DNA of 64,000 nucleotides, taken from positions 186,001-250,000 of the forward strand of contig JAEQBH010004123.1 of NCBI GenBank assembly GCA_016808115.1, in the 5' to 3' direction. Source of the DNA: Tetrastigma voinierianum (lineage: Eukaryota > Streptophyta > Magnoliopsida > Vitales > Vitaceae). The position numbers and the translations under genes are program-made. A model generated the notes under the pieces. The model was not told the origin of the DNA, did no database searches, and saw only the letters and a list, made by a program, of their open reading frames with translations. This document shows positions 33,641-45,910 of the stretch, piece by piece (the stretch's first letter is position 1; every line of letters begins with the position of its first letter).

Positions 33641-34127
33641 TGTTAGATTTTCATAAAGTGGGCTTTATTAATTGGATTTATTAACTGGATTTATTCGGTC
33701 TAATTAAGTGAGATTATTAGGCTTCTTAATAATTCATATGCGTTTGAAAGCAAGTGTGTGGGGTACGATACGGCGGCAGAAGTAATGGAGAGACCCGTGG
33801 TCGAACTCAATATATAAAGAGGCTCAAAGTCCCTCCACGAGCCCTAAGGATACGTACAATCATTCTCACATTTAGTTTTCTGAGAAATATTTTCTGAGAT
33901 CAGTGAGAGAAAGGCATTCTCATTCAAGCCAGTGTCACCAAAGGGTCATTCGGGAGAAGATCTTGAGATCTTGGCGTCGTTCTTTGCGGAGTTCTTCATC
34001 AATTCCGCGCTCGAGAAGATATTTAAAATGGATTCCGTCGGGTACATAGATTTTCAGTTTTTCTCCATTAATGTTATGCTTTGTGTTCTAACATGGCAAT
34101 CTAGGTTGATAGAAATCGTATCCTACA
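33641..34127 (+). repeat. Copia-2 5' LTR
   Basis: TGTTAGATTTTC to ATCCTACA. The TATA-like word AATATATAAAGAGG lies near 33809. It pairs with 40024-40491. Confidence 0.93.
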
Positions 34128-34129
34128 GT

Positions 34130-34141
34130 TGGTATCAGAGC
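34130..34141 (+). other. Copia-2 primer binding site
   Basis: TGGTATCAGAGC, an exact complement to the 3' end of plant initiator-methionine tRNA, two bases after the LTR. Confidence 0.95.
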
Positions 34142-34269
34142 CAACCATGGATTAGAATTCAAAGCATATGAATCGGAGAAAATTTTTTTTGGGTTTCATG
34201 AAAATCGGCATTACGTCCCGAGTTTCGAGTTTTTCGATAAATCGAAATTAAATATTTTTGCATATTTGG

Positions 34270-34815
34270 AATCCTACGGCCGGGGCGATCACATCCGGTG
34301 GGTGGCGCGTCGGAGTGGCGGACCCAGCGCCTCCGCGTGCGCCGCAGCGTCACGCAGCGTTGAAGGCGATGGCGCGTGCGGCTGCGCGCGGTCGATCGGC
34401 GGTCTGGCGGCGTCATGATGGCGTCATCGCGCGGCCGATCGGTGTAGGCCGGTCAAGCCGGATCACGCGCGTCCGTTTGTTGGCCCGGTTCGGTTAGTGG
34501 GCTGACATATGCGGCTGGCGTGGCTCTTTGGCGTGGCGGCGTGGGTGATGGCGTGGTCATGCGTCATGATGGCGTCATCTCACGACCGTCTTGACGACCG
34601 CGGCAGGCCCAGCCGGATGTGGCCAGCCAGTCCAACGGCCAGTCCGACGGTCGGCGTTCAGCGACCGGTGACCAGTCAGCAGTCCATGACGGCTCGACGA
34701 TCAGCAGTCAGCGACCGGCCAGGCGGTCCATGGCCGGCCGATCGGCAAGCGACTGTGACCTGTGACGCCGCGCGCTCCACGGCGCGAACCTTAATTGACG
34801 CGTGAGGGCGCTTGT
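34270..34815 (+). repeat. Copia-2 GC-rich leader
   Basis: Counterpart of 13290-13815. The phrase GTCATGATGGCGTCATC occurs twice again (34412 and 34563), and the second half consists of alternating CGGTC, GACCG and CCAGTC words. The 98-codon frame at 34509-34805 is composition-driven and not shared. Confidence 0.75.
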
Positions 34816-35515
34816 GTGAGTATTCTGGAAAATTTGGTATTTGCCAGACTCGTATTGAAATTCTCGTGTGGTATATAGACTTTTCATGTTTAGGCTTTTA
34901 TAGATATGAAATGCGTATAGAACCTATATGCGCCTAGAAATTAGGGTATTTTATACGTATTTTTGTATTTCTCTATGGTTTCGGAAATACATATGGTAGC
35001 TAACATGTATATCACTGCATAAGGACTGTGTAGAGTCTATATTCGTTGACTATTAATGAATGATTGAACAGTATAATTGGCATAACATATATATATTGAA
35101 TGTGATACATAAAGTTTTATATCAGTATGAGAGATTTTGAGATTCAATTGAGTTGTGACATGAAGTGGCACACTTGACTGGGTTTGAGAAATATCAGTCT
35201 CATATTGTGGTGGATGTCTCTGTTCTATTACATGATCATACTCCCCGAAGGAGGTGGTCTGTGATTACAGGTCATGGGGATCATGTATGGCATGCTTGAG
35301 AAATGGCGATCTTAGTGGTTCTTTTACCCAGAAGGTGGTGATTTCACGAGAAGGATTAGAATATGTTCTCATAGCGTCATGTGGAGAATGTCTGTTGCAT
35401 GTCATATTTTCTGCCCAAAGGTGATTATGTGATGATGTATGTAATTCTCTATGACTATTCACATGATGCTGATTGTATTGTTTTGTTTTATTTTTCAGTC
35501 AATTTTTCTGTGAGC
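34816..35515 (+). other. Copia-2 leader, AT-rich part
   Basis: Counterpart of 13816-14524, with no conserved frame. Confidence 0.6.
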
Positions 35516-38500
35516 GGTAATTCCATTTCAATTGAAATCCTTACTGGATTGAATTTCAAGAAATGGAAAGAGGATTCAATTTAGATGGAGCTGAGCGGAT
35601 GTTCACATAAGTAAACACAATGGAAGTAAAGTAGTGAGATATCACAACCTCTAGTCTTTTGAATTTGAGAGAAAACGGACTATCTTTGCTGGGAGAGGAA
35701 TGATAAGTTTGCTTATTGTGATGAAATCCATACAAGAACATTTGAAAAGTGGTTACCGATGGTATCTTTGCTAAGGAAGTATTAAGTATGAGGAGTAGAA
35801 ATCGAGTTTCATCAATCTTTGAGGTTGAACACTTCTTGAAAGCTCTTGACATGAAGTATGATGGAATGCAATTTGGGAGTTAAGTTATGTCCACGAGGAT
35901 GGTGGACCTAAAGCGAAACTCGAGCTCTTAATGTTACCATTCTGATGCTTGCATTGTGCATCAAGCCACAGACACCCTTCCACGATTTTGGGATTATAAA
36001 GAGACAAACTACAATTCCCAGATGAGACTTGAGTCGATAAATGACTTGATAGCAAGGGTGGTAGCGAAGAGAAGCTAAGAAGGAAGAGCATATGGCCTTA
36101 TATCTTGCAAGTCTATAAGAGGAAGAATAAAAGTTCAAAAGTCGAACTCATAAAGGTGCTCATGAAACTACCGGTCAGTCTGACAATATGGGTCCAAAGA
36201 AGACATTCTTGAAAAAGGATGAGTGATCATTTGCTTCTTTTCGCGAAGAAGGTCCCGCATGAAGGGTGTGCAAAATTTAAAGCTTGGATGTCAAGCGTGG
36301 GACTACAATTAATGATTCTTTTAATACTTGTTTGTGAATCAACCTATCGAAGCACCATCCGGTTCTTGGTAGCTTGATAGTGGAGCAACTAATCATGTTG
36401 CATTCTGGCTAGGGGATTCGTAAGCGGAGGGAAGCGAAACAGGATGAATCAGCTCCCTTTGTGAGGAAATAGCAGGGAAAGTGAAGTCATGTTCGTGGGA
36501 ATGTAATCTTAATTTTAGATTAAGTTTTAAATTGATGTTGGAAGACACATTTTATGTACCTTCTTTTAGAAGGAATTTAGTTTCAGTATCATGTTTTGGA
36601 TTCATATGATTATTCTTTTGAAATTAAAACGATATTATTTCAATATTTCTTAATTCAAATAAGGTTGGAATAGCATCATATGTCAACGGATTATATAGAT
36701 TCGTTTATCTCCCGATGACATATCATTAGCTTATACGTGAAAGGAATTGTTTCTAAGAGACCTTTACCTAAGGAAGAGTCTTATGCATTATGGCGCATAA
36801 GCGACTTGGCCATATCTCTGGGATAGAGTAGAAGGAGTGATAAAGACTAATATCACACTTTTGCTCTTAAAAATGACTTAGAGATATGTAGGTATTGTAG
36901 GGAGTAAAATGGCCAAGATAAGAAAGCGCAGTCCGTGGTTCTGACTTCATTTGGAAGTCATTCCGCACCCCAATATAGAAGTGGACCTTAGCCCAGCAGC
37001 CTTGTGTAGAAATTTTTATTTCATCACATTTATTGATGACTATTCTCGATATGGTTATTTGTACTTGATTAAAGAAAGTCTGAGTCTCTTGAAAGAATTA
37101 GATTTTGATTTGAAGTCGAGGAAACAGTTGGGAAAGTCATAAAGGTTGTTAGATCTGAGCGAGGTGGAGAGTATTATGGCAAGCATGCGTCTTCCGGGCG
37201 GCAAGGCCGTTAACCAAATGCTTAGAGGACTCTGGGATAGTGGCCTGGAGTTTACTATGCAGTCCCTGACGAGAATAGTATTGTGAAAGTGCAATCGATA
37301 CTCTTATGGAAATGGTAAGGAGTATGATTAGTAGGACAAATTTACCCGGTTTTCTATGGGGTGAAGCTTTGAAAACAGCTTTGTACATTTTGAATCGTGT
37401 ACCTACGAAAGTTGTTCCATTGACTCCTTTTGAGTTATGGACTGGGCGAAAGCCTAGCTTAAACCATCTTAAGGTTTGGGGATGTCCTGCGGAAGTAAAG
37501 TTATATAATCCAACATTAAGTAAGTTGGACTCCAGAACCACTAGGTGTTATTTTGTATCTTACCCGGAACATTCGAAGGGATATCGGTTCTATAATCCCG
37601 ATAAGGCCTGAAATTGTGGAATCCATGACGGCTAAGTTTTGGAGTTTGATGTGGCCCAGAAGAGAGAGTAAGTACCTTTCTGCCGGACAATGAGGAAGAT
37701 AGTACGATGAGTAATGTAGTATCTATATCTCCTCTAGCCACAGATAATTGTGGAAACTCACTTACGCCATTTGAACTGTTGAGACTAGGGATCCTTTGTT
37801 GGTAGAGACGGCTCACAATGAAGTTCATCGAGGCTCTCAGTGCGGGATGTGGCTAATACTACTCCGATGGGAGATCCACTAGGGAGACGATCATCTATAC
37901 CACCGGACTATTTAGTCTATATAGGAGAGCAAGACTACGATATCGGTTCGTGGCCGATCGATAACTTATGAGGAAATTTATTTCTTGTCCTCGATCGAGC
38001 GTAGTTGGATCTGATGAGAGATGAAATTCGATCTATGAGGCATAATGGAGTTTGGGAACTTATTGAATTACACGAGGTCATAGACCCATTGGCGCAAATG
38101 GAGTGTATAAGACTAAAGGACTCTAAAGGAAAGATTGAGAAGTTTAAAGAGCGGGCCCGGTAGCCAAAGAGTTTCACTCGGAGAGAAGGAGTAGACTGTA
38201 AGACGACTTTTTCTCAGGTCTCTTACAAGATTTCTTCGGAGTGATCATGGCATTAGTTGCTAATTTTTGATGTGGAGTTACGGATGGATGTTAAAGCGCG
38301 CTCTCAATGGAGACCTTAATGAAGAAGTCTATATGATGCAACCCGAAGGTTTTAGCAGCAAATGATTCGAGTAAACTTGTATGGTGAAAAAAGTCTATTT
38401 TATGGTCTCAAGCGACTTCTAGACAATGGTACTTGAGTTTCATAGTGTTGTTGCTTCATATGGTTTGTTGAGAACAAAGTAGATCAGTATATACTACAAA

Positions 38501-39400
38501 ATTAAAATTGGGAGGAAATTCATTTTCCTAATACTCTATGGATGATATCACACTGGCAGTGACAGTCTCTTGCATGGGGCAAAGCGGATGTTGTCAAGCA
38601 GCTTTGATGAAGGACCTTGGTGAGGCGTCTTTTGTCACAGGCATTGGGATTCATAGGAATCGTTCTTGCGGACTATTGGGTTTATCACGGAGGGCATATG
38701 TTGGTCGAGATTTTAGAAGATTCAACGTACAGCAATGTAAACGAGGGGTGCTCGCATGCGTAAAGGTGATAAGTTGGAGTCACATCCTGATGTCCTCATT
38801 GGATATAGAAAGCCCCGAATGAAGGAATGCTACCTTATGCTAGTGCACTTGGGGTATTATGTGCTCAGTACTGCACCTAGGCCTGATATTGCGCTGCAAC
38901 AGGACTTCTAGGCGGATCTCAGTCAAACCGGGGACATGATCATTGGAGTTCTTTGCCCGAGGAGATTATAAATTATGAGATGAAGATATATATTGATTAC
39001 TGACATCTTGGACTCAGCCGGTTGAATGGATCAGACACTGACGCAGGATAGAAAGAAGATCGCGTGTTATATCTTGGATCGGGAGTGGTGAAGATAAATA
39101 GAAATCGTTGTCCATCATATAAGCGAGTTTTAACGTATTTCGGCGTTATAGTGGGTTGAAACAAGACCTCAATAAGTTAACGTGTTGATTATGGATAATT
39201 GCTCTGATTATTTGTGTGACCAATAACTCTGTTGACACGTAACAATGATGATTCTCAGGTCTGACCATGGTGTTCACGACGCGGAAAAGTTAAACGATGA
39301 CGATGAGTGGTACACCTCAGCGAGACTAGTACATGGGTATGAGTCCAATAACTCAAGAAGCTAACCTTTGCATTTGATTGACATGTCGATGCTGGACTTA
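35516..39400 (+). pseudogene. Copia-2 gag-pol remnant
   Basis: Gag covers about 35516-36320, including GLNFKKWKED near 35552. The protease site DSGAT is intact at 36376-36390. Integrase lies at about 36880-37640; a 101-codon open piece at 37306-37611 (EALKTALYILNRVPTK, then YFVSYPEHSKGYRFYN) is the best preserved stretch. Reverse transcriptase is at 38160-38880, but its YVDD site near 38533 has lost two bases. RNase H to 39400 is badly degraded. No frame is complete. Confidence 0.87.
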
Positions 39401-40023
39401 GGAGTATCATGGGATCACATAAATTAGTAGAACTATTAAGTTTTATGTTGCTCTTATGAAGGTTGAATCGATTTTATTACATTTTGTAATGGTGATTTGT
39501 ATCAGCTCTTTTACATTCAATAAGGTATTTGTGAATGTAGGTTTATCGAGTTGAGTACATATAATTGTTGAAAATCTCAAGGCATTGTGTAAACCTTGAA
39601 TACAGGCTATGGGGCATTCTTGGCATTAGCCTTAACAGCATGTTTTGTTACACATAAAGTAAAGTTGCCTATTAAGGTAACACATATACAGGTTCATTGG
39701 AACCATGATGGATATTCTCTGGTGACACACTAGGTTTTGTGACACTTAAGGAGAGAGAATTTGGACTAACAAAATGGATAACACATGAAGTATCACTCAC
39801 TCATTACTTGAGGTATTGTCCATTTAAACACTACCATATGAATCAAATGTGATAAAGTTAGAAGCGCTCGTGACGTGGAAGGGCTTGCGTGAGTACATGC
39901 AATTACAGCCATGATTCGATTCGAGACTTTATGGGATCAGTTGACTATTAGAATAATCTACAGGCCCGATATAAAGGTCTTGTGTGCGGTTTGTTTTGAT
40001 TAATGTAGCCCCGAGTGGGAGAA
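39401..40023 (+). other. Copia-2 3' untranslated region and polypurine tract
   Basis: Counterpart of 18481-19111, ending in the purine tract GAGTGGGAGAA. Confidence 0.75.
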
Positions 40024-40491
40024 TGTTAGATTTTCATAAAGTGGGCTTTATTAATTGGATTTATTAACTGGATTTATTCGGTCTAATTAAGTGAGATTAT
40101 TAGGCTTCTTAATAATTCATATGGGGCTGGCAAGTGTGGCAGAATTTGATCTGGCTTGGAGTCCGTAATAGGAAGACGTGGTCGAAGACTCAATATATAA
40201 AGAAGGCTCGAGTCATAAGCCTAAGGATCTGTCTGATCATTCTCACATTTAGTTTTGAAATATTTTGAGATCGGTGAGAAAGCATTCTCATTCGAGCAGT
40301 GTCACCAAAGGGTCATTCGGGAGAAGATCTTGAGATCTTGACGTCGTTTCTTTGCGGGTTAACACGTCAGTGCATCGAGAAGATATTCAAATGGATTCCA
40401 AATCAGGTACATGAATTTTCAGTTTTTCTCCATTAATGTTATGCTTTGTGTTCTAACATGGTAATCTAGGTTGATAGAATCGTATCCTACA
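40024..40491 (+). repeat. Copia-2 3' LTR
   Basis: TGTTAGATTTTC to ATCCTACA, pairing with 33641-34127; followed by the TTACT duplication. Confidence 0.93.
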
Positions 40492-41724
40492 TTACTTCTT
40501 ATTATTTGACCATGTGATTGAAAAACAATATTTTATTTTAAACTGTTGTGATAAAATATTGTCGAAGTTAGACCATTGTGATTCTTGTTGTTTTCTAGTA
40601 AAAGTTTTTAAACGAGTAAACTAACAAATTTTTTTAAATAAGAAGAAATTATTCCCATTGATTTTTAAGAAACATAAAAAATCAATATTTTAAATATGAG
40701 GCGAGGCAAGTTTGCATTCTATATTTGTTTGTCAGCGCACAAAATTCTATGTACAAGCTTGAAAAGCAGCTCTCTTATTCTAAAAATTCGAGTAATAAAG
40801 ATATAAATTTTTCTTCAATTTAGGTTTCTTGTGAAAATATATTGAGACAAAATTTGACCGTACCTAAAGCTTGCAATTTTTCAAAATTCTGTAATTTTTT
40901 ATTAAAGAAGAAGAAAATTCCTTTTACTTTTTTTTTATCTCCTTTACTGTTTTTTCTCTATCATTTCATTTGGTAAGTCTTTTCTCACTGTTTAAAATAT
41001 TATTAATATGGTTTAGGAAAATAATAATTTAGCAGTGTTTTTAAAATAATGACGAAATATTATTTTTAAAAATTATTTTATAATATCCTCTGAAACAAGA
41101 ACAAAAGTTGAGAAACTTAGAACCTAGTTAAAAAAGATTTATCAAAAAATTTATAAAGAATTTTTTATGTATACTATTTTTTATTCAGTGATTTTCCGTT
41201 TCTATATATTTATTTTAAATAATTTTTTTTTCTGAAAAGATTATTTTAAATTACTTAAAATTAAATAAAAAAATTGAAAATTATTAAAGGTTATGGTGAC
41301 AAAATATTTTATTTATTTTATATGTATTGATTCCAAAGTAGTCCTTTTCAAAAATTGGAAAGAAAATAGCTTCCAAGTATATCCCGGAAATTAAAAAAGA
41401 AGAAAATATAGGATATTTTGCCAATATAATAGTAAATTACTTCCAAATAATTAATACTTGCTTTTTAAATGTTATAATTCTTATGTTTTTCTTTAACAAT
41501 TGTTCATTTTATTTACAAAAATGTTATTTTTACTTTATATTAAGCTAATCTATTAAAAGAAGTGTTACTAAAAAAAAAACGAGGGCACTAATTTTTTATA
41601 AAACGAGGAAAAAAATTGAAGACCACAAAAATATGTTTAGTTATACAGTTTTAAACTGTTTTTATTTTTAAAAATAAGAAGAGCCAAGAAAATATTTAAT
41701 TCCCAGTTTTTCCTGAAAAAAACC
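40492..41724 (-). other. WAKL intron relic, unit 2, right piece
   Basis: It follows 6470-6840 and then the WAKL-1 intron (10660-11170), jumps directly to 11825-12070, and therefore lacks exon 2 and the flanking 650 bases. It stops just short of the exon 1 donor. No WAKL exon remains in this unit. Confidence 0.65.
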
Positions 41725-42589
41725 TAAGAGTATAAACAGGCCCATGTATCTCATGCTAGTCAACTAGAAAGTCAATTGAGAAAGAACACTAAATGGAATT
41801 GTAGGCACCCAACTGGGACTGTCGCATGAACAATAGAGAATTTGATAGATACATGTCCTTGCAAGGAAGACGCTTAGATATTTTCTAAGATAAATATGAT
41901 GATTTTGATGTATGTTTAATCTTTTGATTGACCGACTATTTGATAGGGGTCTTTGCAAAGTAATTGGAAAGAATCGATATGAGTCAGTAATATATGATAA
42001 CATTGATGCTTAGTATGTAGTCAAATAATTGAAGGCTAATTTGTCCTACATATATGGACTTTACTCAACCTATATTATTTAGAATCTCGAATTATCAAAT
42101 ATAAGGGCCTACCAAAGGTTTTGTATATATCTTTTAAAGAAAGACATGGCCATGAAGAAGAAATGAGTTAGATTTGGTTTGGAGTCTTCTAGACCAAAGA
42201 AGACACGTTTCTCTTTGTAGCTTCATGTTATGCTCGTCTAAGTTTTGTTTCGTTTCAAATTAAATTTGGCTGATCAAGGAGTGGGTTAGGCCTGGCTCGA
42301 GCTCATAAATAAAAGTCAGGATAAAGGGGTTAGTTCATTTGAACAAGTCCGTAGAAAAGAGAGTACAGTGTAGATAAAGAGGGTGTACGATACGTGTAAA
42401 CGTAGGGGTCGTATATGTGCAGCTAGGGGAGCAACTTTAATTAGTTGAATGTCGTTAAGTAGTATTTTGGAAGTTATTTTTAAGGATGAAATTGTAAAGT
42501 TTTCAAAAGAAATTGTGATACTTTTACAATTAAAAAAATAAGAAGTGAAAGTACAAATCCTTAGAGCTTTAATTAGTTAAAGGATAATA
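41725..42589. other. Unassigned sequence in unit 2
   Basis: No similarity to the other array copies and no gene. The frame at 41764-42003 (minus) has no recognisable product. It may be part of an inserted repeat together with the next block. Confidence 0.4.
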
Positions 42590-42901
42590 ATAATAATAAA
42601 TTGTCGTAATGGTTGAGAAGGCATAAAATTAGATGCCGAATGTGAAGCGGATTGCGCCGTTAAATTCGTATCGCGGAATTTAGTGACCCGAAGCAGTTTA
42701 TTAGATTAGGACAAAGCGGAATATTTCACGATTTTACGGATGATAAGCGATCAATGATTTCTGGGCTGAGATTTTATAGAAAATCTCGAAGTCGGGAAAT
42801 GGTTTGAAATTTAAATTCATTTAAAATAAAGTGAATTGAAAAGAAATAAATTGTTTCGGGGCAGAAACAGATCCGAATGAAATAATATGAGTCATATATC
42901 C

Positions 42902-42932
42902 AAATAATAATAATAATAATAATAATAATAAT
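42902..42932. repeat. (AAT)n microsatellite
   Basis: About ten AAT trinucleotides inside the LTR-like block. Confidence 0.95.
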
Positions 42933-43648
42933 TATAAAAAAAAGATAAAATCAAAAGGACGGACGGAGAGAGCGTGAAGTGAAAAGAGAGAGATTTTTAT
43001 TTTTATTATTTGTTACTTTACCGCTTTTCTCTAAGATCCCGGAAATTCATTTGTAGGTTTCGTCAGAGTAAAAGACAAAGTTAGTCTATGCATTTAGAGC
43101 TATGCGTGGGTACCAAAATTTTAGCCTTTCATCAAACTCTAAGAGGTAGATAATTTTTCTACTTGTGTTATTTCTATCATAAAGGTCATTTAATGGCTTG
43201 AGATTTCTTAGAGGCCGTAAATTTCAGTCCCAAAATTTTTGGACTGAATTTAGGAACCACAAAATTTTGGGATTTTTCGGACAGTTCGGTGAATTCGGGT
43301 TGTTTCGGACAATTCGAGTTGAAATTCGGGATTATTTGAATGATAGGACGGGAGCCCTCAAAACTATTTTAGTCTTGGCTACGGAAGCCCCGTGATGCAG
43401 AATCTGGCCACTGTCACTTGTGGATGGCATTTGGGGCCTACATATTTTTTGAAAAATTTAATTGTAGCACAAAGTGTGCAAATTGCTTAGTTGTGATGAC
43501 ACTTGTGGTCTAATACATTGAATGTGTAGGGTAAAAGCGGAGGCGGAGAAATTGCGAAGTCGTCCTCAATTATTGTAATCGGAAAAGTGAGTGTTCTAAA
43601 CTTTATTTTTCAATACTAGTGTGTTATCGTAGTTTCTGTTGGTATGTT

Positions 43649-43792
43649 ATGGTTTAATTATTAAACCATATTTTAAATCTTATGGTTTTAATTTATTAAA
43701 CCATATTTTAAAAACATGGTTTTGATTGGATTTAAACCTACCATATTTTAAAGCTTATATAGTTTTAGGTTATTTAAACCATATTTTAAACA
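43649..43792. repeat. Tandem AT-rich hairpins, four units
   Basis: Each unit is an inverted repeat of the type ATGGTTTAAT-T-ATTAAACCAT (perfect at 43649-43669) followed by ATTTTAAA. The second unit is nearly perfect; the third and fourth are decayed. Confidence 0.75.
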
Positions 43793-44190
43793 AAATAGCG
43801 AAGTAAATATATGTATTTTATAAATTGGGACTTTAGAATCCTAGTTTTGTTAAAAATTTTTGGTGGAGATATGCATGTACGGGGAAGTTATAACATGATT
43901 TCATTGCATTTTAGATTTGTTTGGTGACAAACTTAGCTCATACGTGTGAAACATATTAGAGGAGGACCGTGACATGTACTGGAGTATATAGGGTTAACGT
44001 GCTAGCTTATTACCTATTCCACCATATTTATTGGAATAGGTAATGTGGACACGAGGTCCTTCCACCGGCCACGGTGAGACCACGGGTTTCAGTGTTTACT
44101 AGAAAGTGCAACAGCAGGCTTCAGTGGTTCATCATTATATTTATAAGGCATTTTACATAGCTTAAAATCGACCAGCGGTAAGCAAATAAA

Positions 44191-44320
44191 CATTTTATGA
44201 AAAGTTTTAGAAACTTTTATAATAAAGCAAGTTAGCATTTTATGAAAAGTTTGAAACACTATGTAAATAAACAAGCGAGTTTATGAAAAGTGTTAGAAAC
44301 TTTATAGCGAAAAGTAAGGT
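44191..44320. repeat. 45-bp tandem repeat, three units
   Basis: Units begin CATTTTATGAAAAGTTTTAG at 44191, a close relative at 44236, and a shortened one at 44281. Related debris continues to about 44400. Confidence 0.75.
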
Positions 44321-44427
44321 TTTAGAAAATGTTTGTAAAAGATAGTTTCTGATTTTATGAGACATTTTCGAAAAGCAAGCATTCTATAAAACATACACTC
44401 AGAGCTCTTTTAGCTCATTACTTTTAG

Positions 44428-44790
44428 TTAATTAAATTTGTAAAGTTGTTTTTTTTTCTGCGTAATCGTTTCTTTTTTTTTATGGGTTTTAAATATTATT
44501 AGTCTATAATTACAAAAGCGTTTGATCCACAAGTCTTGTGTCACTTGTGCCTTTATGAAGGACATATCATTTTGTAAAAGGAACTATCATTGTGATACCG
44601 CAACTATCATTTTTGTTTATATGTTTCATATGGAGAATGCTATCAGCCCAGTTGTGGATTCTTTCACTATTCCCTAATCAAGCTTCCTTCCTAGCAGAGG
44701 AAAATGGAACCAAGTTTTGAGGAATTAATCTATTATTGTGACCTTTTGGTGCAATTGGAAAGCTAAATGACCCAAAATACCACCACATGA
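44428..44790 (-). other. WAKL spacer, third copy, left piece
   Basis: Matches 5700-6095 and 54950-55307. It ends CCACCACATGA where copia-3 is inserted. Confidence 0.7.
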
Positions 44791-45229
44791 TGTTAGTTTT
44801 TCCTTTTATGTGGGCTTTATTAATTAAAGCAAACTGGATTAAGTTTGGTCTAATTAAGTGAGATTATTGGGCTTCTTAATAAAACATATGGAACAGCTAG
44901 TGTAGTGAGTGCGTGGCCGTGATGAGAGGGCACGTGGTGAGACTTCGATATAAATAGAGGGCTAAGTCCCTCCCAGACCACTAAGTGATCGTACAATTCT
45001 CACATGTCTGATGTTACAGAAATTTTTTTACGAGATCAGTGAGCATTCTCATTAAGCGGTTCGGTAGTCAATTGGGAGAAGATCTTGAGGTCATTTCTTT
45101 GCAGGTTCTTCATCAATTCCGCATGACTGTTCATGGATTAGATCAGTATGTAATTTACGGTTTTTCTCCATTAAAATTATGCTTTGTGTTGTTTGTGGAT
45201 TTATCTAGAATTGTTTAAATCGTATCAAC
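44791..45229 (+). repeat. Copia-3 5' LTR
   Basis: Pairs with 51128-51573; TATA-like CGATATAAATAGAGG near 44948. The right end is damaged (ATCAAC for ATCCAACA). Confidence 0.88.
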
Positions 45230-45354
45230 GGTTAGTATCAGGCCAACCATAGATTAGAATTCAAAACATAAGGTGGAGAAATTTTTGAGTTTTATGGCAG
45301 CATTATCGGTTCCGGAGTTTTAGATAAATCAAAGTCAATATTTTATGTTGGAAT

Positions 45355-45910
45355 CTACGGCCAGAGCGATCACATGTTGGGTGGCGTCGTGAGGAGGTGG
45401 CAGGCCCGCGCCCTCACGGCGCGCCAAGCGCCACCGCAGCGGCTTTGAAGGCGGCGGCTAGCGTAGGGGACGCGCCCGAATCGCCCCAGGCTGGCGGCGT
45501 CATGCGATGTCGGTATACCCGATCGACAACCGGCGGTCAAGCCGGTTTGCCGTCCGTTTGGCCGGTTGATTAATTGGGCCGGTAGCGTGTCTGTGGCGTG
45601 TGCAATGGCGTGGCGTGGCGTGGCGATGGCGTGGCGGTAGCGTGGGTGATGGCGTGGTCATGGCGTCATGATGGCGTCATCTACGACGTCTTGACCAGGC
45701 CCTTGGCAGGCCCGGAGGCTGGGGCCGGATATTGATGGGCCCGGTGTGGCCGGCCCGACCGGTCAAGCAGTCAACGGCCCGACCCGACCCGATCCAACGA
45801 TCAGCGACCGGCCCAGGCCCGGTCAGCGGTGGTCGGCATAACCCGGCGGCTGTGTGGCGCCGCAGCGTACCACCGCGCGCCAAGCCTTAGTGGCGCGTGA
45901 GGGCGGCGAT
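45355..45910 (+). repeat. Copia-3 GC-rich leader
   Basis: Counterpart of 13290-13815 and 34270-34815. It includes a run of GGCGTGGCGTGGCGTGGCGA (45610-45630) and the shared phrase CATGATGGCGTCATC (45666-45680). Confidence 0.75.

Larger units (their letters stand above)
33641..40491 (+). mobile_element. Copia-2: Ty1/copia retrotransposon with perfect target duplication
   Basis: The element is flanked by TTACT on both sides (33636-33640 and 40492-40496). LTRs are 33641-34127 and 40024-40491. The tRNA-iMet primer site is a perfect TGGTATCAGAGC (34130-34141), and a GAGTGGGAGAA purine tract precedes the 3' LTR. The internal order is GC-rich leader, gag, protease, integrase, reverse transcriptase, RNase H. 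The empty site can be read at 6465-6490 (AGTTTTACTTCTTATTATTT). It is the same family as copia-1. Confidence 0.95.
42590..44427. repeat. LTR-like repeat block with two tandem arrays
   Basis: Composition and wording (a purine-rich stretch, then GAAATTCATTTGTAGG, later CAGAGCTCTTTTAGCTC) resemble a truncated gypsy LTR. It ends abruptly where WAKL spacer sequence resumes (TTAATTAAATTTGTAAAG, 44428). No termini or duplication were found, so the class is inference. Confidence 0.4.

Noticed and set aside
34130..34141. Possible tRNA gene
   Set aside because: Only the 12-base primer site matches initiator tRNA; no cloverleaf surrounds it.
34509..34805. 98-codon frame (and 13298-13516, 34258-34497, 45677-45883) as genes
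   Set aside because: They lie in the GC-rich copia leader where stop codons are rare, and no frame is shared by the three copies.
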